Source: Pseudorhodoferax soli (GTDB lineage Bacteria; Pseudomonadota; Gammaproteobacteria; Burkholderiales; Burkholderiaceae_C). Taken from it: a stretch of 64,000 nt of DNA. The stretch lies in assembly GCF_003337555.1 (NCBI RefSeq), contig NZ_QPJK01000006.1, positions 434,001 to 498,000 on the forward strand, given 5' to 3'. Position 1 is the first letter of the stretch. Every line of letters starts with the position of its first letter. Below, in pieces: positions 1 through 8,193 of this stretch. The notes beneath the pieces were generated by a model. It did not search any database. It was not told where the DNA came from and saw only the letters and a program-made list of their open reading frames with translations. Both the position numbers and the translations under genes were made by a program.

Positions 1-364
1 GCCCGTCGGGCACGCCGCGCAGGAAGGCGTTGGTCCGGCGCGCCTCGACCAGCACCTCGGGCTTGTCGCGGGTGCGGGTCAGCACATGCCGCTGCCTGCC
101 CAGCACCAGGTGGTGCGTTGTGCTGCCCAAGTCCTCGTGCGCGAAGTTGAAGAACAGCGTGCGGGCTTCGGTCTCCACGGGGCCGGACGGCGTGCTATCG
201 CCATCGCCCAAGCAACCGGTCAACAGCAGCGGCGGCAGGCCCAGTGCCGCGCCGGCGCCTGCGCCCGCGTGCAGGAAGCGGCGGCGGCTCATCGTCGCGG
301 CATAACCGCGTGCGGCCAGGGTGCGTTCGAGCTCATTGGGAGACAGTCTGTGTCGCTTTGCCAT
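1..364 (-). CDS. Tat-exported lipoprotein of unknown function (partial, C-terminus outside window)
   Basis: The frame opens with ATG at 364 and runs off the left edge, so only about the first 121 residues are visible. After a short Arg-rich leader there is a twin-arginine-like stretch (SRRRFLHAGA), a hydrophobic segment rich in Ala, Gly and Leu, and a lipobox-like LLLTGC. I infer Tat export with lipid attachment. An alternative internal start directly before SRRRF would give a more usual signal length. The mature part seen (for example TLFFNFAHEDLGSTTHH) matches no family I can name. It lies 30 bp downstream of the pentapeptide-repeat lipoprotein gene on the same strand and is probably co-transcribed with it and the serine hydrolase. 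Function unknown. Confidence 0.6.
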   Translation of the reverse strand, partial: MAKRHRLSPNELERTLAARGYAATMSRRRFLHAGAGAGAALGLPPLLLTGCLGDGDSTPSGPVETEARTLFFNFAHEDLGSTTHHLVLGRQRHVLTRTRDKPEVLVEARRTNAFLRGVPDG

Positions 365-394
365 GTGGTTCGCCTCGGAGTCGTGCGTTGGACA

Positions 395-3300
395 TCACCA
401 GGTAAGGTCGGGCGTGCACAGGTCCGGCGCCTTCGCGCTGAACGTGGCGGCCCCTCGGTAGGAAGCGGCGGGCTCGGCGCTGCCGATGTTCCCGCCGTTG
501 CCGTTGTCCCAGCGCGAACCCGGCTTGGCGTTCGGGCCGGCGGTTCCGCAGCCGCTTGCGGGCGAGGCCTGGCCGCCATCCGGGCAGACCAGCCCGCCTT
601 GGTTCGCGGGCATGGAGCCCGTGCCCGCATAGCTCACGTACGTGCAGACCGGCAGGCCGGGAGCATGCCAGCCGGCAAAGCGCGTGTGGTTGGCGTTCAG
701 CCGCAGCACGATGGTGTTGCCGCCCGGCGCGAAATCGAGGTAGGCGCCCGACAGCGTCACGCCGTCCAGCGTGGCACCGTCAAAGCGCGCGCCCTGCAGG
801 AAGCTGTTGGCAAAGCTGCTGTCGTTCGTGGCCGCTGCCGTCACCATGGCGCCGGAGAAGCGCGCGCCGGCCAGCACCGCGCCGTCGAAGCGGACGCCCT
901 TCATCAAGGTGCCGCCCAGATCCAGGCCCGCCAGGTAGGCGTCGCCGAAGTCCGTCTGGACCAGCGTGGCGCCGTTGATGCTGGCGTTGCCGTCCACCGC
1001 CAGGCTGCTGAACAGGCTGGCGCTGTCGAACTGGGCGTTCTCCAGGTGGCTGCGCGACAGGTCGACGTTGCGCAGCCAGGCACCGCGGAAGCTGGCGCCG
1101 GGGCAGGAGGGTGGCGTGTCCGGGCACGGCGCCAGTTCGGCGCCCCGCATCTGGGCCCGGTCCAGGTTGGCCCAGTCGAAGACCGTGCCATACAGCTTGG
1201 CGCCGACCAGGTCGGCCCGCTTCAGGCTGGCCTGGCTGAACACTGCGCGCGTCAGCACAGCGCTGCCCAGGCCTTTGGCATCGTCCAGTGTCGCGCCACG
1301 GAAGCTGCTGCTTGTGAGGTCGGCACCTGCCCAGTGGCTGCTCGACAAGGCCATGCCGTCGAACACCGCGCCGGCCAGCAGCGCGCCGGAGAAATCCCGG
1401 CCCGTCGCGGACGCCAGCTCGGCCGCGCACCCCGCGACAACGGCCTGGCCCAGGTCCAGCAGCCTCCATTGGGCGATGAACTCGCAGTTCATCGTGGCCT
1501 GGCGGAAGCTGGTGCGGCAGCCGGCCGGATCCGCCAGCCGCAGCCCCAGGTCGCCGAAAATCGCCTGGCCCTGGCCGAGTTTGGTCTGCGAGAAATCGGT
1601 GCAGGACAGCAGCGCCTGGGTCAGGTAGGTGCGGCCCTGGAAACGCGTCCCGATGAACTTCGCCCCGCTCAGGTCGGCGAAGCTGAAGTCGGTCGGCAGG
1701 GACGGGCTGCCGCTGTCCACGATGGTCGCGCCGCTGAAGTCTGCTCGGGTCAGCCGGGCGTTGACGAACACCACCGCGTTCAGCGTCGCGCCGTTGAACT
1801 GCGCGTCGGTGAGGTCCATGCCGTTGAAGTTGCAGTTCGCCAGCGCCAGGCCCTGGTAGTCGTGGCCGCCTTGGACGCGGCTGGCTGGGCAGGCCGGTGC
1901 CACGCTGGCCGGCGTTGTGTCGAAGTCCGCGACGGCCGCGCTGCCACCGGCACGGCCATCGCTGCCTGAACCGCTGCCCGGCGCACAGTCGCTGGCCGGG
2001 CTCGGCTCGCCGCCGCGCCCGGCGCTGCCGGGCTGCCCGGCCAGGACCGAGGACCGGTCGGCCGGCAGCACGGCACCGGCCACGCGGGCGATGCCGATCG
2101 ACGGCCCTCCGTTGCCGCCCCCGCCGCCGCTGCCCGAGCCGCCGGCGCCGCCGTCGCCGCCGCGCCCGCCGCTGCCGGGCGCGGCGGCAGAGCATTGAGA
2201 CTGGTACTGGTCGCCGCCTTCCCAGCCGAACGCGCCCTGCCCGCCGGGCCCGCCCTGGCCCCCGTGGCCGCCCTGGCCGCCTGCGCCGCCAGCGCCGGCC
2301 ACGATGCGGTTGTGCTGCGCGATGTCGATCGCGCTGGCGCCGGCCAGCACCAGCGCGATCGAGGCACCGCCCTGCAGCCCGCCCACGCCACCAGGACCGC
2401 CGCAGCCGCCGCCACCGCCGCCACCGCCCGCGTAGCCGCTGATGTCGTACATGTTTTGATAGCGGCCCGCCGAAAAGCCGCCGCCACCACCGCCCCCGCC
2501 GCCACCGCCCAAGTCGCCAGGCAGACCGGGCGCGCCCTGGTTCGGCGACCAGCCCGCACGCGACAGGCTGCCCCAGGCATCGCCCTGCGCGGGCACCGTG
2601 GCGCCGCAGAGACCCGGCCGGCCGTTCCCGGCCTGGGGCGCGGCACCAGCAACGTTGGCCGGCGCATCGCTGCAAGAGCAGCCGGACGTGCCTGCTTGGC
2701 CGCCGGTCCCGCCGGCCGCACTGGCGCTGCCGCGGCCGTCCTGGCCGGTCGGCCCGATCTCGGTGCCCTGCAGGGCGACGGTGCACCCGACGCTGAATGC
2801 GCCATGATACGTCTGCAGCCGGTTCGCATCGGCGCCGAAACCGCCCAGGCCGAGATAGTCCGGCGGCGGCTGCGCCGGGCAGCCCAGGCCGCCGACGCCC
2901 CCGCCGTAGCGGCTGGTAGCGTTCTGACCGCGGCCCCCACCCAGCGCGGCGGGCACGAGCGCGCCGGCCGCCCCGTCGCCACCGCGCCCGCCGATCAGGC
3001 TGGTGCCCGCCAGCACCAGCCCGCGGCTCTCGCTGACAAGCAGCGTGACGCTGGCGGTGGAGGGCGCACTTTCGTTTTTGCCGAGCACGGTCAGGCCGGC
3101 GACGGTGGTTGTGACATTGACGCCGTCGGCTCGCAGCGCCGGCGTGCCGGGTGCCGGGCTGGCCTGCACCAGGCTGCGGTAGCCGCGGTCCGGCTCGCCA
3201 CCGAAGCGGCAGGCGCCGAACACATGCACGCCCGGGCGCAGCTCGATCGTCGCGGAGGTCGGGTACAGCCCATGCCGCACCAGCACGCCGCAAGTGCCGC

Positions 3301-3583
3301 CAGCGTCGCAGGCGGCGATGCCCTGCTGGACCGTCGGGCAGGCGGTGGCCGGGCTGGCGCCGCAGCCATCGCCGGCACCTGCACCGGCGCGGCTGTCGAC
3401 GTAGACGCGCGTGCCGAGCCGCGAGGTGTCGGCGTCGCACGCGGCCTGGTCGGCGCCGATCTGCGGGCCGTGGCCCGGGGCTGTGATCCCGCCGTCGCTG
3501 CAAGCGGCCAGCAGCGTGGCCAGCACGGCGGCGGCGGCGCGGGCGGCCAGGCGTCTGCAGACGGCAGCCCCCATGGTCGTCAT
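395..3583 (-). CDS. Giant Gly-rich and pentapeptide-repeat lipoprotein (1062 aa)
   Basis: The start is ATG at 3583, which overlaps the stop of the upstream serine-hydrolase gene in an ATGA. A longer in-frame extension to 3937 lies inside that gene and is rejected. The N-terminus is a lipoprotein signal with lipobox LAAC (Cys28). A first domain follows (VYVDSRAGAGAG and later GVHVFGACRFGG) that reads like a right-handed beta-helix fold with disulfide-forming cysteines. A long, very Gly-rich middle contains runs such as GGGGGGGGGG. The C-terminal half has many pentapeptide-like turns of the A(D/N)FXX type (DLTDAQFNGATLNAVVF). I infer a surface or outer-membrane-anchored extended protein, with no catalytic motif seen. 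The coupling to the hydrolase suggests a shared envelope role. The Gly-rich block is probably low-complexity and fast-evolving. Exact function unknown. Confidence 0.75.
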   Translation of the reverse strand: MTTMGAAVCRRLAARAAAAVLATLLAACSDGGITAPGHGPQIGADQAACDADTSRLGTRVYVDSRAGAGAGDGCGASPATACPTVQQGIAACDAGGTCGVLVRHGLYPTSATIELRPGVHVFGACRFGGEPDRGYRSLVQASPAPGTPALRADGVNVTTTVAGLTVLGKNESAPSTASVTLLVSESRGLVLAGTSLIGGRGGDGAAGALVPAALGGGRGQNATSRYGGGVGGLGCPAQPPPDYLGLGGFGADANRLQTYHGAFSVGCTVALQGTEIGPTGQDGRGSASAAGGTGGQAGTSGCSCSDAPANVAGAAPQAGNGRPGLCGATVPAQGDAWGSLSRAGWSPNQGAPGLPGDLGGGGGGGGGGGFSAGRYQNMYDISGYAGGGGGGGGCGGPGGVGGLQGGASIALVLAGASAIDIAQHNRIVAGAGGAGGQGGHGGQGGPGGQGAFGWEGGDQYQSQCSAAAPGSGGRGGDGGAGGSGSGGGGGNGGPSIGIARVAGAVLPADRSSVLAGQPGSAGRGGEPSPASDCAPGSGSGSDGRAGGSAAVADFDTTPASVAPACPASRVQGGHDYQGLALANCNFNGMDLTDAQFNGATLNAVVFVNARLTRADFSGATIVDSGSPSLPTDFSFADLSGAKFIGTRFQGRTYLTQALLSCTDFSQTKLGQGQAIFGDLGLRLADPAGCRTSFRQATMNCEFIAQWRLLDLGQAVVAGCAAELASATGRDFSGALLAGAVFDGMALSSSHWAGADLTSSSFRGATLDDAKGLGSAVLTRAVFSQASLKRADLVGAKLYGTVFDWANLDRAQMRGAELAPCPDTPPSCPGASFRGAWLRNVDLSRSHLENAQFDSASLFSSLAVDGNASINGATLVQTDFGDAYLAGLDLGGTLMKGVRFDGAVLAGARFSGAMVTAAATNDSSFANSFLQGARFDGATLDGVTLSGAYLDFAPGGNTIVLRLNANHTRFAGWHAPGLPVCTYVSYAGTGSMPANQGGLVCPDGGQASPASGCGTAGPNAKPGSRWDNGNGGNIGSAEPAASYRGAATFSAKAPDLCTPDLTW

Positions 3584-4797
3584 TCCGCGGGCCGATAGAC
3601 TTCGCTGATCAGCTTGCGCGCGATGTCGGTCGCTGCGCCCGCGGCCTCGAGGTTGGTCTCCAGATTGACCCACACAATCAGCGTGACCTTGTTGGCAGGG
3701 TCGTGCCCCATGAAGGTGCCGTAGCCCGGGATCTCGCCGGTGTGCCCGTACAGCGCGCCGAAACGGGCCAGGTTCCAGCCGTAACCCAGCTCGGGCACCG
3801 GCGGAACGATGGCGCGCACGCTGGCGATGCGGGCGGCCTGCATTTGCGGGTTCAGCAGGCCGCCGCCGACCATCGCCTCGACATAGCGCGCGAGGTCGTT
3901 GGCGGTCGAGATGCCGGAGCCGGCCGACCAGCCCCACGAGGTGTTGGAGTTGGTGTGCTCGATCGGCGCCAGCGTGCCGGCGCGCGCCGCGGCCTGCATG
4001 TCGGCCGGCAGCGGGTGCAGCGTCTGCACGTTGGTGCCGTACTGGTAGCCGCGCGTGAACGGCGCCGGCAGCGAGGCATCGTCCGCGGTTGGCAGCAGCG
4101 TGTGCTGCAGGCCGAGCGGGCGGAACAGCCGGTCGCGCATGATGTCGGACAGCGGCTTGCCGTTCTCGACCTTCTGCGCCGCCAACCCCAGCAGGATGGT
4201 GTTGGTGTTGGAGTACTCGTAGCTGGTCCCGGGGTCGAAGGACTGCTCGTGCGCGAAGGCCAGCGCCAGCATCTCCTCGGGCCGCCAGACGCGTGCCGGG
4301 TCGTCGTCCAGCGCCTGATTGAACGCAACGGTGGTCGAGTAGTTGAACAGGCCGCTGCGCATCAGCAGCAGCTGCTCGATCGTGATCTGCCCGCCCTTGG
4401 GGACGCCGTCAACGTACCTGGCGATGGGGTCGCTGAGCTGGAGCAGGCCTTCCTGCACCTGCTGCAGGATCACCGTGCCGGTCCAGGTCTTGGTGACCGA
4501 GCCGACACGGATGTGCTGGTCGGCCGAAGTCGGCGCCGTGCCCCGGTAGCTGTTGCTGCCGGTAAAGCTCGTGAAGTCGCCCTTGGGCGTGCGCAGCAGC
4601 ACGACGGCCCCGGGCACCAGCTGCTCGGTGACGATCCCGCCCACGATGGCCTGAAGGCGGCTGCTGTCGATCGTCTGCAGTGCCGGGTGATCGTCGCCGC
4701 CACCGCCGCAGGCGACGCCGAGGAGGGCGGTGGCGCCGGCAGCGAGCAGCAGGCGGCGGCGGGGGAGGTGTGGGGAACGGATGGACATCATCGACAC
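3580..4797 (-). CDS. Serine hydrolase, beta-lactamase / D-Ala-D-Ala carboxypeptidase (R61-like) family lipoprotein
   Basis: This 405-aa protein has all three landmarks of penicilloyl-serine hydrolases: SVTK (Ser100-Lys103, nucleophile and general base), YSN (195-197) and HTG (352-354, in place of KTG). That is the class C / R61 carboxypeptidase arrangement. The N-terminus has an RRR-hydrophobic stretch ending in LLGVAC, a lipobox at Cys30, so it is probably exported (perhaps by Tat) and lipid-anchored. Several ATGs lie at the start (residues 1, 3 and 4), so the exact start is uncertain. Its stop overlaps the next gene by ATGA. Substrate cannot be told from sequence: it could be a peptidase, esterase or beta-lactamase. 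A PBP4-like carboxypeptidase lies nearby at 8148-9782. Confidence 0.85.
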   Translation of the reverse strand: MSMMSIRSPHLPRRRLLLAAGATALLGVACGGGGDDHPALQTIDSSRLQAIVGGIVTEQLVPGAVVLLRTPKGDFTSFTGSNSYRGTAPTSADQHIRVGSVTKTWTGTVILQQVQEGLLQLSDPIARYVDGVPKGGQITIEQLLLMRSGLFNYSTTVAFNQALDDDPARVWRPEEMLALAFAHEQSFDPGTSYEYSNTNTILLGLAAQKVENGKPLSDIMRDRLFRPLGLQHTLLPTADDASLPAPFTRGYQYGTNVQTLHPLPADMQAAARAGTLAPIEHTNSNTSWGWSAGSGISTANDLARYVEAMVGGGLLNPQMQAARIASVRAIVPPVPELGYGWNLARFGALYGHTGEIPGYGTFMGHDPANKVTLIVWVNLETNLEAAGAATDIARKLISEVYRPAE

Positions 4798-4834
4798 TTT
4801 CAGGTGGTGGATCGGAAGGACGGCGGTGCCTGCG

Positions 4835-5056
4835 TCAAGGCGGCGTGGCAGCGCCCGCCATCACGCGCTCCATGAACGCACGCGCCTCCTCGAGCGAGGC
4901 GAACAGCCCGGCCTGGCCGGACCGCACATGCTCGATACGGCCGCACAGGCCGTCGTTGGCGAACGGCGTACCGACGCGCAGCTGCAGCACGAACGCCCAG
5001 TCGGGCGGGAAGGGCCCGGGCGTCAGTTCGTCGGCCGTGGCGGGGTCGGCAGGCAT
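4835..5056 (-). CDS. Small conserved-looking hypothetical protein (73 aa)
   Basis: The frame is open further upstream, but the convincing part begins at ATG 5056 (MPADPATADE). It has the pattern WAFVLQLRVGTPF, then GRIEHVRSGQAGLF, then SLEEARAFMERV. I recall this pattern from short unnamed proteins in Betaproteobacteria that couple a beta-rich FVLQLR segment to a helix. No signal peptide or membrane segment is seen. It sits 37 bp upstream of the serine-hydrolase gene on the same strand and about 125 bp from the divergent regulator, so both promoters probably lie near it. Function unknown; start moderately sure. Confidence 0.6.
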   Translation of the reverse strand: MPADPATADELTPGPFPPDWAFVLQLRVGTPFANDGLCGRIEHVRSGQAGLFASLEEARAFMERVMAGAATPP

Positions 5057-5181
5057 GCAGCGCACGTTAGAGCTGCGCGAGGTGGCGGTCCTGCGCAAGC
5101 CATGCGCTTTCTCTGAAACAAGAGTCGACACGTCTGCTTGCCGTCCGGCATACTCACAGGAATGCACCGCATACAGCACTT

Positions 5182-8100
5182 GTGTTGACAGTTGCCGGAT
5201 CGGAACCCTCCGCGTCGGTTCCCGGCGAACTCCACTTCGGCTCCTTCCGACTGGTCGGCCCGCACGGCCCGTTGTTCGCCGATGGCCGCGCGGTGGAGCT
5301 GCCGCGCAAGCCGTTGGCCCTGCTGTGGATGCTGGCCAGGCGCGCGGGCGAGGTCGTCAGCAAGGATGAGATCCTGACCGAGGTCTGGCCACAGGTCGTC
5401 GTCAGCGAGGGAGTGGTCTCCGCGACCTTGCGCGACCTGCGCCGCGCGCTCGGCGACGACGCGCGCGTGCCGCGCTACATCGTCACGGCCCACCGCATCG
5501 GCTACCGCTTCATCGCCGCCGTCACCGACCAGCCCGGCAACGTGGAACGGCGTGCGCCCGCTGAAGCGCTGGAGCTGCGGCCGCCTGAGCCGCCGGCCGT
5601 CCATGTCTTGGTCGGTCGCGCGGCGGAGCACGCACAGCTGCTGGCATGCTACCGGGCTGCGGCGGCCGGCCAGCGCCAGCTCGTGTTCGTGACCGGCGAA
5701 GCTGGGATCGGCAAGACCCGGTTGGTCGAGTCCTTCCTCGCGCACATCGAAGGCGACGCGCCGGCCGGCGCCCGCATCGGCCACGGACAGTGCATCGAGC
5801 ACTACGGCGCGGGCGAGCCCTACCTGCCCATTCTCGAGGCCGTCACCCGCCTCGGGCGCCAGGACGGCCACGGCAGCCTGCTGGCGTTGCTGCGCCAGCA
5901 TGCGCCGACCTGGGTGCCCCAATTGCCGGGCCTGTTCGGCCAGCAACCGCAGCAGGCCACGCCGCACGCCGCCGGCTCGCTGCAGCGCATGCTGCGCGAG
6001 ATGAACGACGCGATCGACCTGGCGGCCGCCGACCAGCTGCTGGTCCTTGTGTTGGAGGACATGCACTGGAGCGACCGTTCCACCGTCGACTGGCTGACGA
6101 TGCTGGCGCACCGCCGCGAGCGCGCACGGCTGCTGGTCATCGCCACCTGCCGGCCGGTCGAGCTGATCGTCAACGAGCATCCGCTCAAGCAGGTCAAGCA
6201 AGAACTCGTGGCTCGCCACGCGGCCAGCGAGATCGCGCTTGCCCGCCTGGGCACCGCCGACGTGCACGACTACGTGGCGCGACGCCTGCGGCAGCACGGG
6301 GCCGTGCCCGACTTGGCCGCGGCGGTGACGCGGCGCTCGCAGGGGCTGCCGCTGTTCATGGTGCACCTGACCGACGAACTGGAGCGCCAGCCCGATACGG
6401 TCTCAACGCTCGACCGGCGCCCCCCACCCGGCGGCATCGCCGAGCTGATCGAGTCCCAGTTGGCGCGTCTTGCGCCGCAGCAGCGCGAGACGTTGGAGGC
6501 CGCCAGCGTGGCCGGCGCAGAGTTCGCGACCGACAGTGTCGCTGCCGCGCTGCAACGCAGTCCCGACGCTGTCGAGCAGGTGCTGGAGACGCTGGCACGG
6601 CAGGGCCAGTTCATCGAGGCGCGCGGCCTGGTGAGCTGGCACGACGGCACTGTCTGCGGCCGCTACGGCTTTAGCCACGATTTGGTGCGAGAAGGCCTGT
6701 ACCGCCGTCTGGGGAGCGCGCGCCGCGCGCGCTTGCACGGCGCCATCGGAACTCGGCTGGCGCTGGCCTACGGCGTGCACGCCACCGACATCGCGGCCGA
6801 GCTGGCGCTGCACTTTGAGAGCGCACACGATTCCTGGCGTGGCGCGCAGCACCGCCGCGAAGCCGGCGGCAAGGCGCTACAGCGCTATGCCCACCGCGAG
6901 GCGCTGACCCATGCCGGTCAGGGCCTTGCGCTGCTGGCGGCCATGCCGTCCGCGACGCCCGGGCTCGAGGAGGCCGAGCTGCAGTTGCGCCTCATCAAGG
7001 GCGCAGCCCAGCTTGCGGTATGCGGCTTTGGGGCGCCGGAGGTCGAGGCCACTTACACGCGTGCGCTGGCGCTCGGCATCGCCTTGCAGGACACTGCCGC
7101 AATCGGCCCTGCGCTGTCGGGCCTGTACAACCTGTACCTGACGCGGGCCGCCTTCGCGCAGGTGCAGCGCATCGCCGACCAGGTCATGGCGCAGCTGCGG
7201 CGCCAGCCCGATCCGGTGCTGACCATGCTGGCGCACAACGTGCTCGGCAGCACCAAGCTGTTCGTTGGCGGCGGCGCGGCGGCCTTGGAGCATGTGGACA
7301 AGACGCTGGCCCTATACCAGCCTGCGGCACACGGCCACCTGGCAGCCAGCTACGGCGAAGACCCGGCCATTGCCAGCCACCACTACGCCGCGCTGGCGCG
7401 CTGGGTCGTGGGCGACGCCGAGGCCGCCGAGCACCACTTGGTTGCCGGCTTCACGCTGGCGCGGCGGCTGTTGCATCCGTTCGGCGACGCTCAGATGCTG
7501 TGGGTCGAGGCCGTGATTGCGCTGGACGATGGTGACCTGGGCCGCGTCGATCGCGCCACCGAGACGCTCGATGCGCTGTGCGCCGAGCACGGCTTCGCGC
7601 TGTGGCAGGCCGGCGGTTGGATCCTGCGCGGCGCGGCGCTGGCGGGGCGTGGCCAGCACGAGGAAGGCCGGCAGATGACCGATGCCGGCCTGCGCGCCTG
7701 GCACGAGGCCGGCACGCTGCTCACGCTGCCGCATGCGCTGGCGGTGGCGGCGCGCGTGCAGGTTCTTGCGGGCCGCGTCGAGGCGGCCGCGCGGCTGCTG
7801 GGCGAAGCGCTGGCCCTCGCGCAGCGCACCGGCGAGCACTGGTACGGGCCGGAGCTGCACCGGCTGCAGGGTGAGGTGTCACTGCTGCAGCCCGAGGCCG
7901 GGGCCAAGGATGCGGCCGAAAGCACGGCGCGCGCCGCGGCCAGCTTCGAGCGTGCCATCGTGCAGGCCCAGGCGCAGCGGTCGCGGCTGTTCGAGCTGCG
8001 CGCCACCGTGAGCCTGGCCAACCTGGCGCTGCCGGCGGCACAGGCTGCGCGGGCCCGCAACCGCCTGGCCGTGCTGGTGGCCGACCTGGGCGAACGCACC

Positions 8101-8193
8101 CAGCGGCGCGACTTGGCACAGGCCGCGGCGCTGCTGCGGCGCGCGCCTCAGTTGTCGCGCCAGACCACCGCCGAGATCACGCCCAGGTCCTGA
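5182..8193 (+). CDS. Winged-helix transcriptional regulator with AAA/STAND-type ATPase and TPR-like C-terminus (1003 aa)
   Basis: The N-terminal 115 residues are an OmpR/PhoB-type winged helix (LPRKPLALLWMLARRAGEVV, ending RYIVTAHRIGYRF). A predicted P-loop ATPase follows, with Walker A GEAGIGKT at residues 172-179 and a Walker-B-like LVLVLEDMHWSD. The C-terminal half is Ala/Leu-rich helical repeat, probably TPR or MalT-like. This is the layout of signal-integrating STAND regulators in which the repeat part senses a ligand or partner and the ATPase switches DNA binding. The start is GTG at 5182; a TTG follows directly, and no strong ribosome site is seen. It is divergent from the serine-hydrolase operon, and its last 46 bp overlap the convergent carboxypeptidase gene, so these neighbours are the obvious candidate targets (inference). 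Confidence 0.85.
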   Translation: MLTVAGSEPSASVPGELHFGSFRLVGPHGPLFADGRAVELPRKPLALLWMLARRAGEVVSKDEILTEVWPQVVVSEGVVSATLRDLRRALGDDARVPRYIVTAHRIGYRFIAAVTDQPGNVERRAPAEALELRPPEPPAVHVLVGRAAEHAQLLACYRAAAAGQRQLVFVTGEAGIGKTRLVESFLAHIEGDAPAGARIGHGQCIEHYGAGEPYLPILEAVTRLGRQDGHGSLLALLRQHAPTWVPQLPGLFGQQPQQATPHAAGSLQRMLREMNDAIDLAAADQLLVLVLEDMHWSDRSTVDWLTMLAHRRERARLLVIATCRPVELIVNEHPLKQVKQELVARHAASEIALARLGTADVHDYVARRLRQHGAVPDLAAAVTRRSQGLPLFMVHLTDELERQPDTVSTLDRRPPPGGIAELIESQLARLAPQQRETLEAASVAGAEFATDSVAAALQRSPDAVEQVLETLARQGQFIEARGLVSWHDGTVCGRYGFSHDLVREGLYRRLGSARRARLHGAIGTRLALAYGVHATDIAAELALHFESAHDSWRGAQHRREAGGKALQRYAHREALTHAGQGLALLAAMPSATPGLEEAELQLRLIKGAAQLAVCGFGAPEVEATYTRALALGIALQDTAAIGPALSGLYNLYLTRAAFAQVQRIADQVMAQLRRQPDPVLTMLAHNVLGSTKLFVGGGAAALEHVDKTLALYQPAAHGHLAASYGEDPAIASHHYAALARWVVGDAEAAEHHLVAGFTLARRLLHPFGDAQMLWVEAVIALDDGDLGRVDRATETLDALCAEHGFALWQAGGWILRGAALAGRGQHEEGRQMTDAGLRAWHEAGTLLTLPHALAVAARVQVLAGRVEAAARLLGEALALAQRTGEHWYGPELHRLQGEVSLLQPEAGAKDAAESTARAAASFERAIVQAQAQRSRLFELRATVSLANLALPAAQAARARNRLAVLVADLGERTQRRDLAQAAALLRRAPQLSRQTTAEITPRS

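Noticed and set aside
86-1969. A 627-codon open frame on plus, antisense to the Gly/pentapeptide lipoprotein gene
   Set aside because: Its product has no motif and mirrors the GC-skewed codons of the real gene; an antisense shadow.
3584-3937. N-terminal extension of the pentapeptide lipoprotein to 3937
   Set aside because: It lies in the coding part of the serine hydrolase, and the ATG at 3583 begins a good lipoprotein signal in an ATGA overlap.
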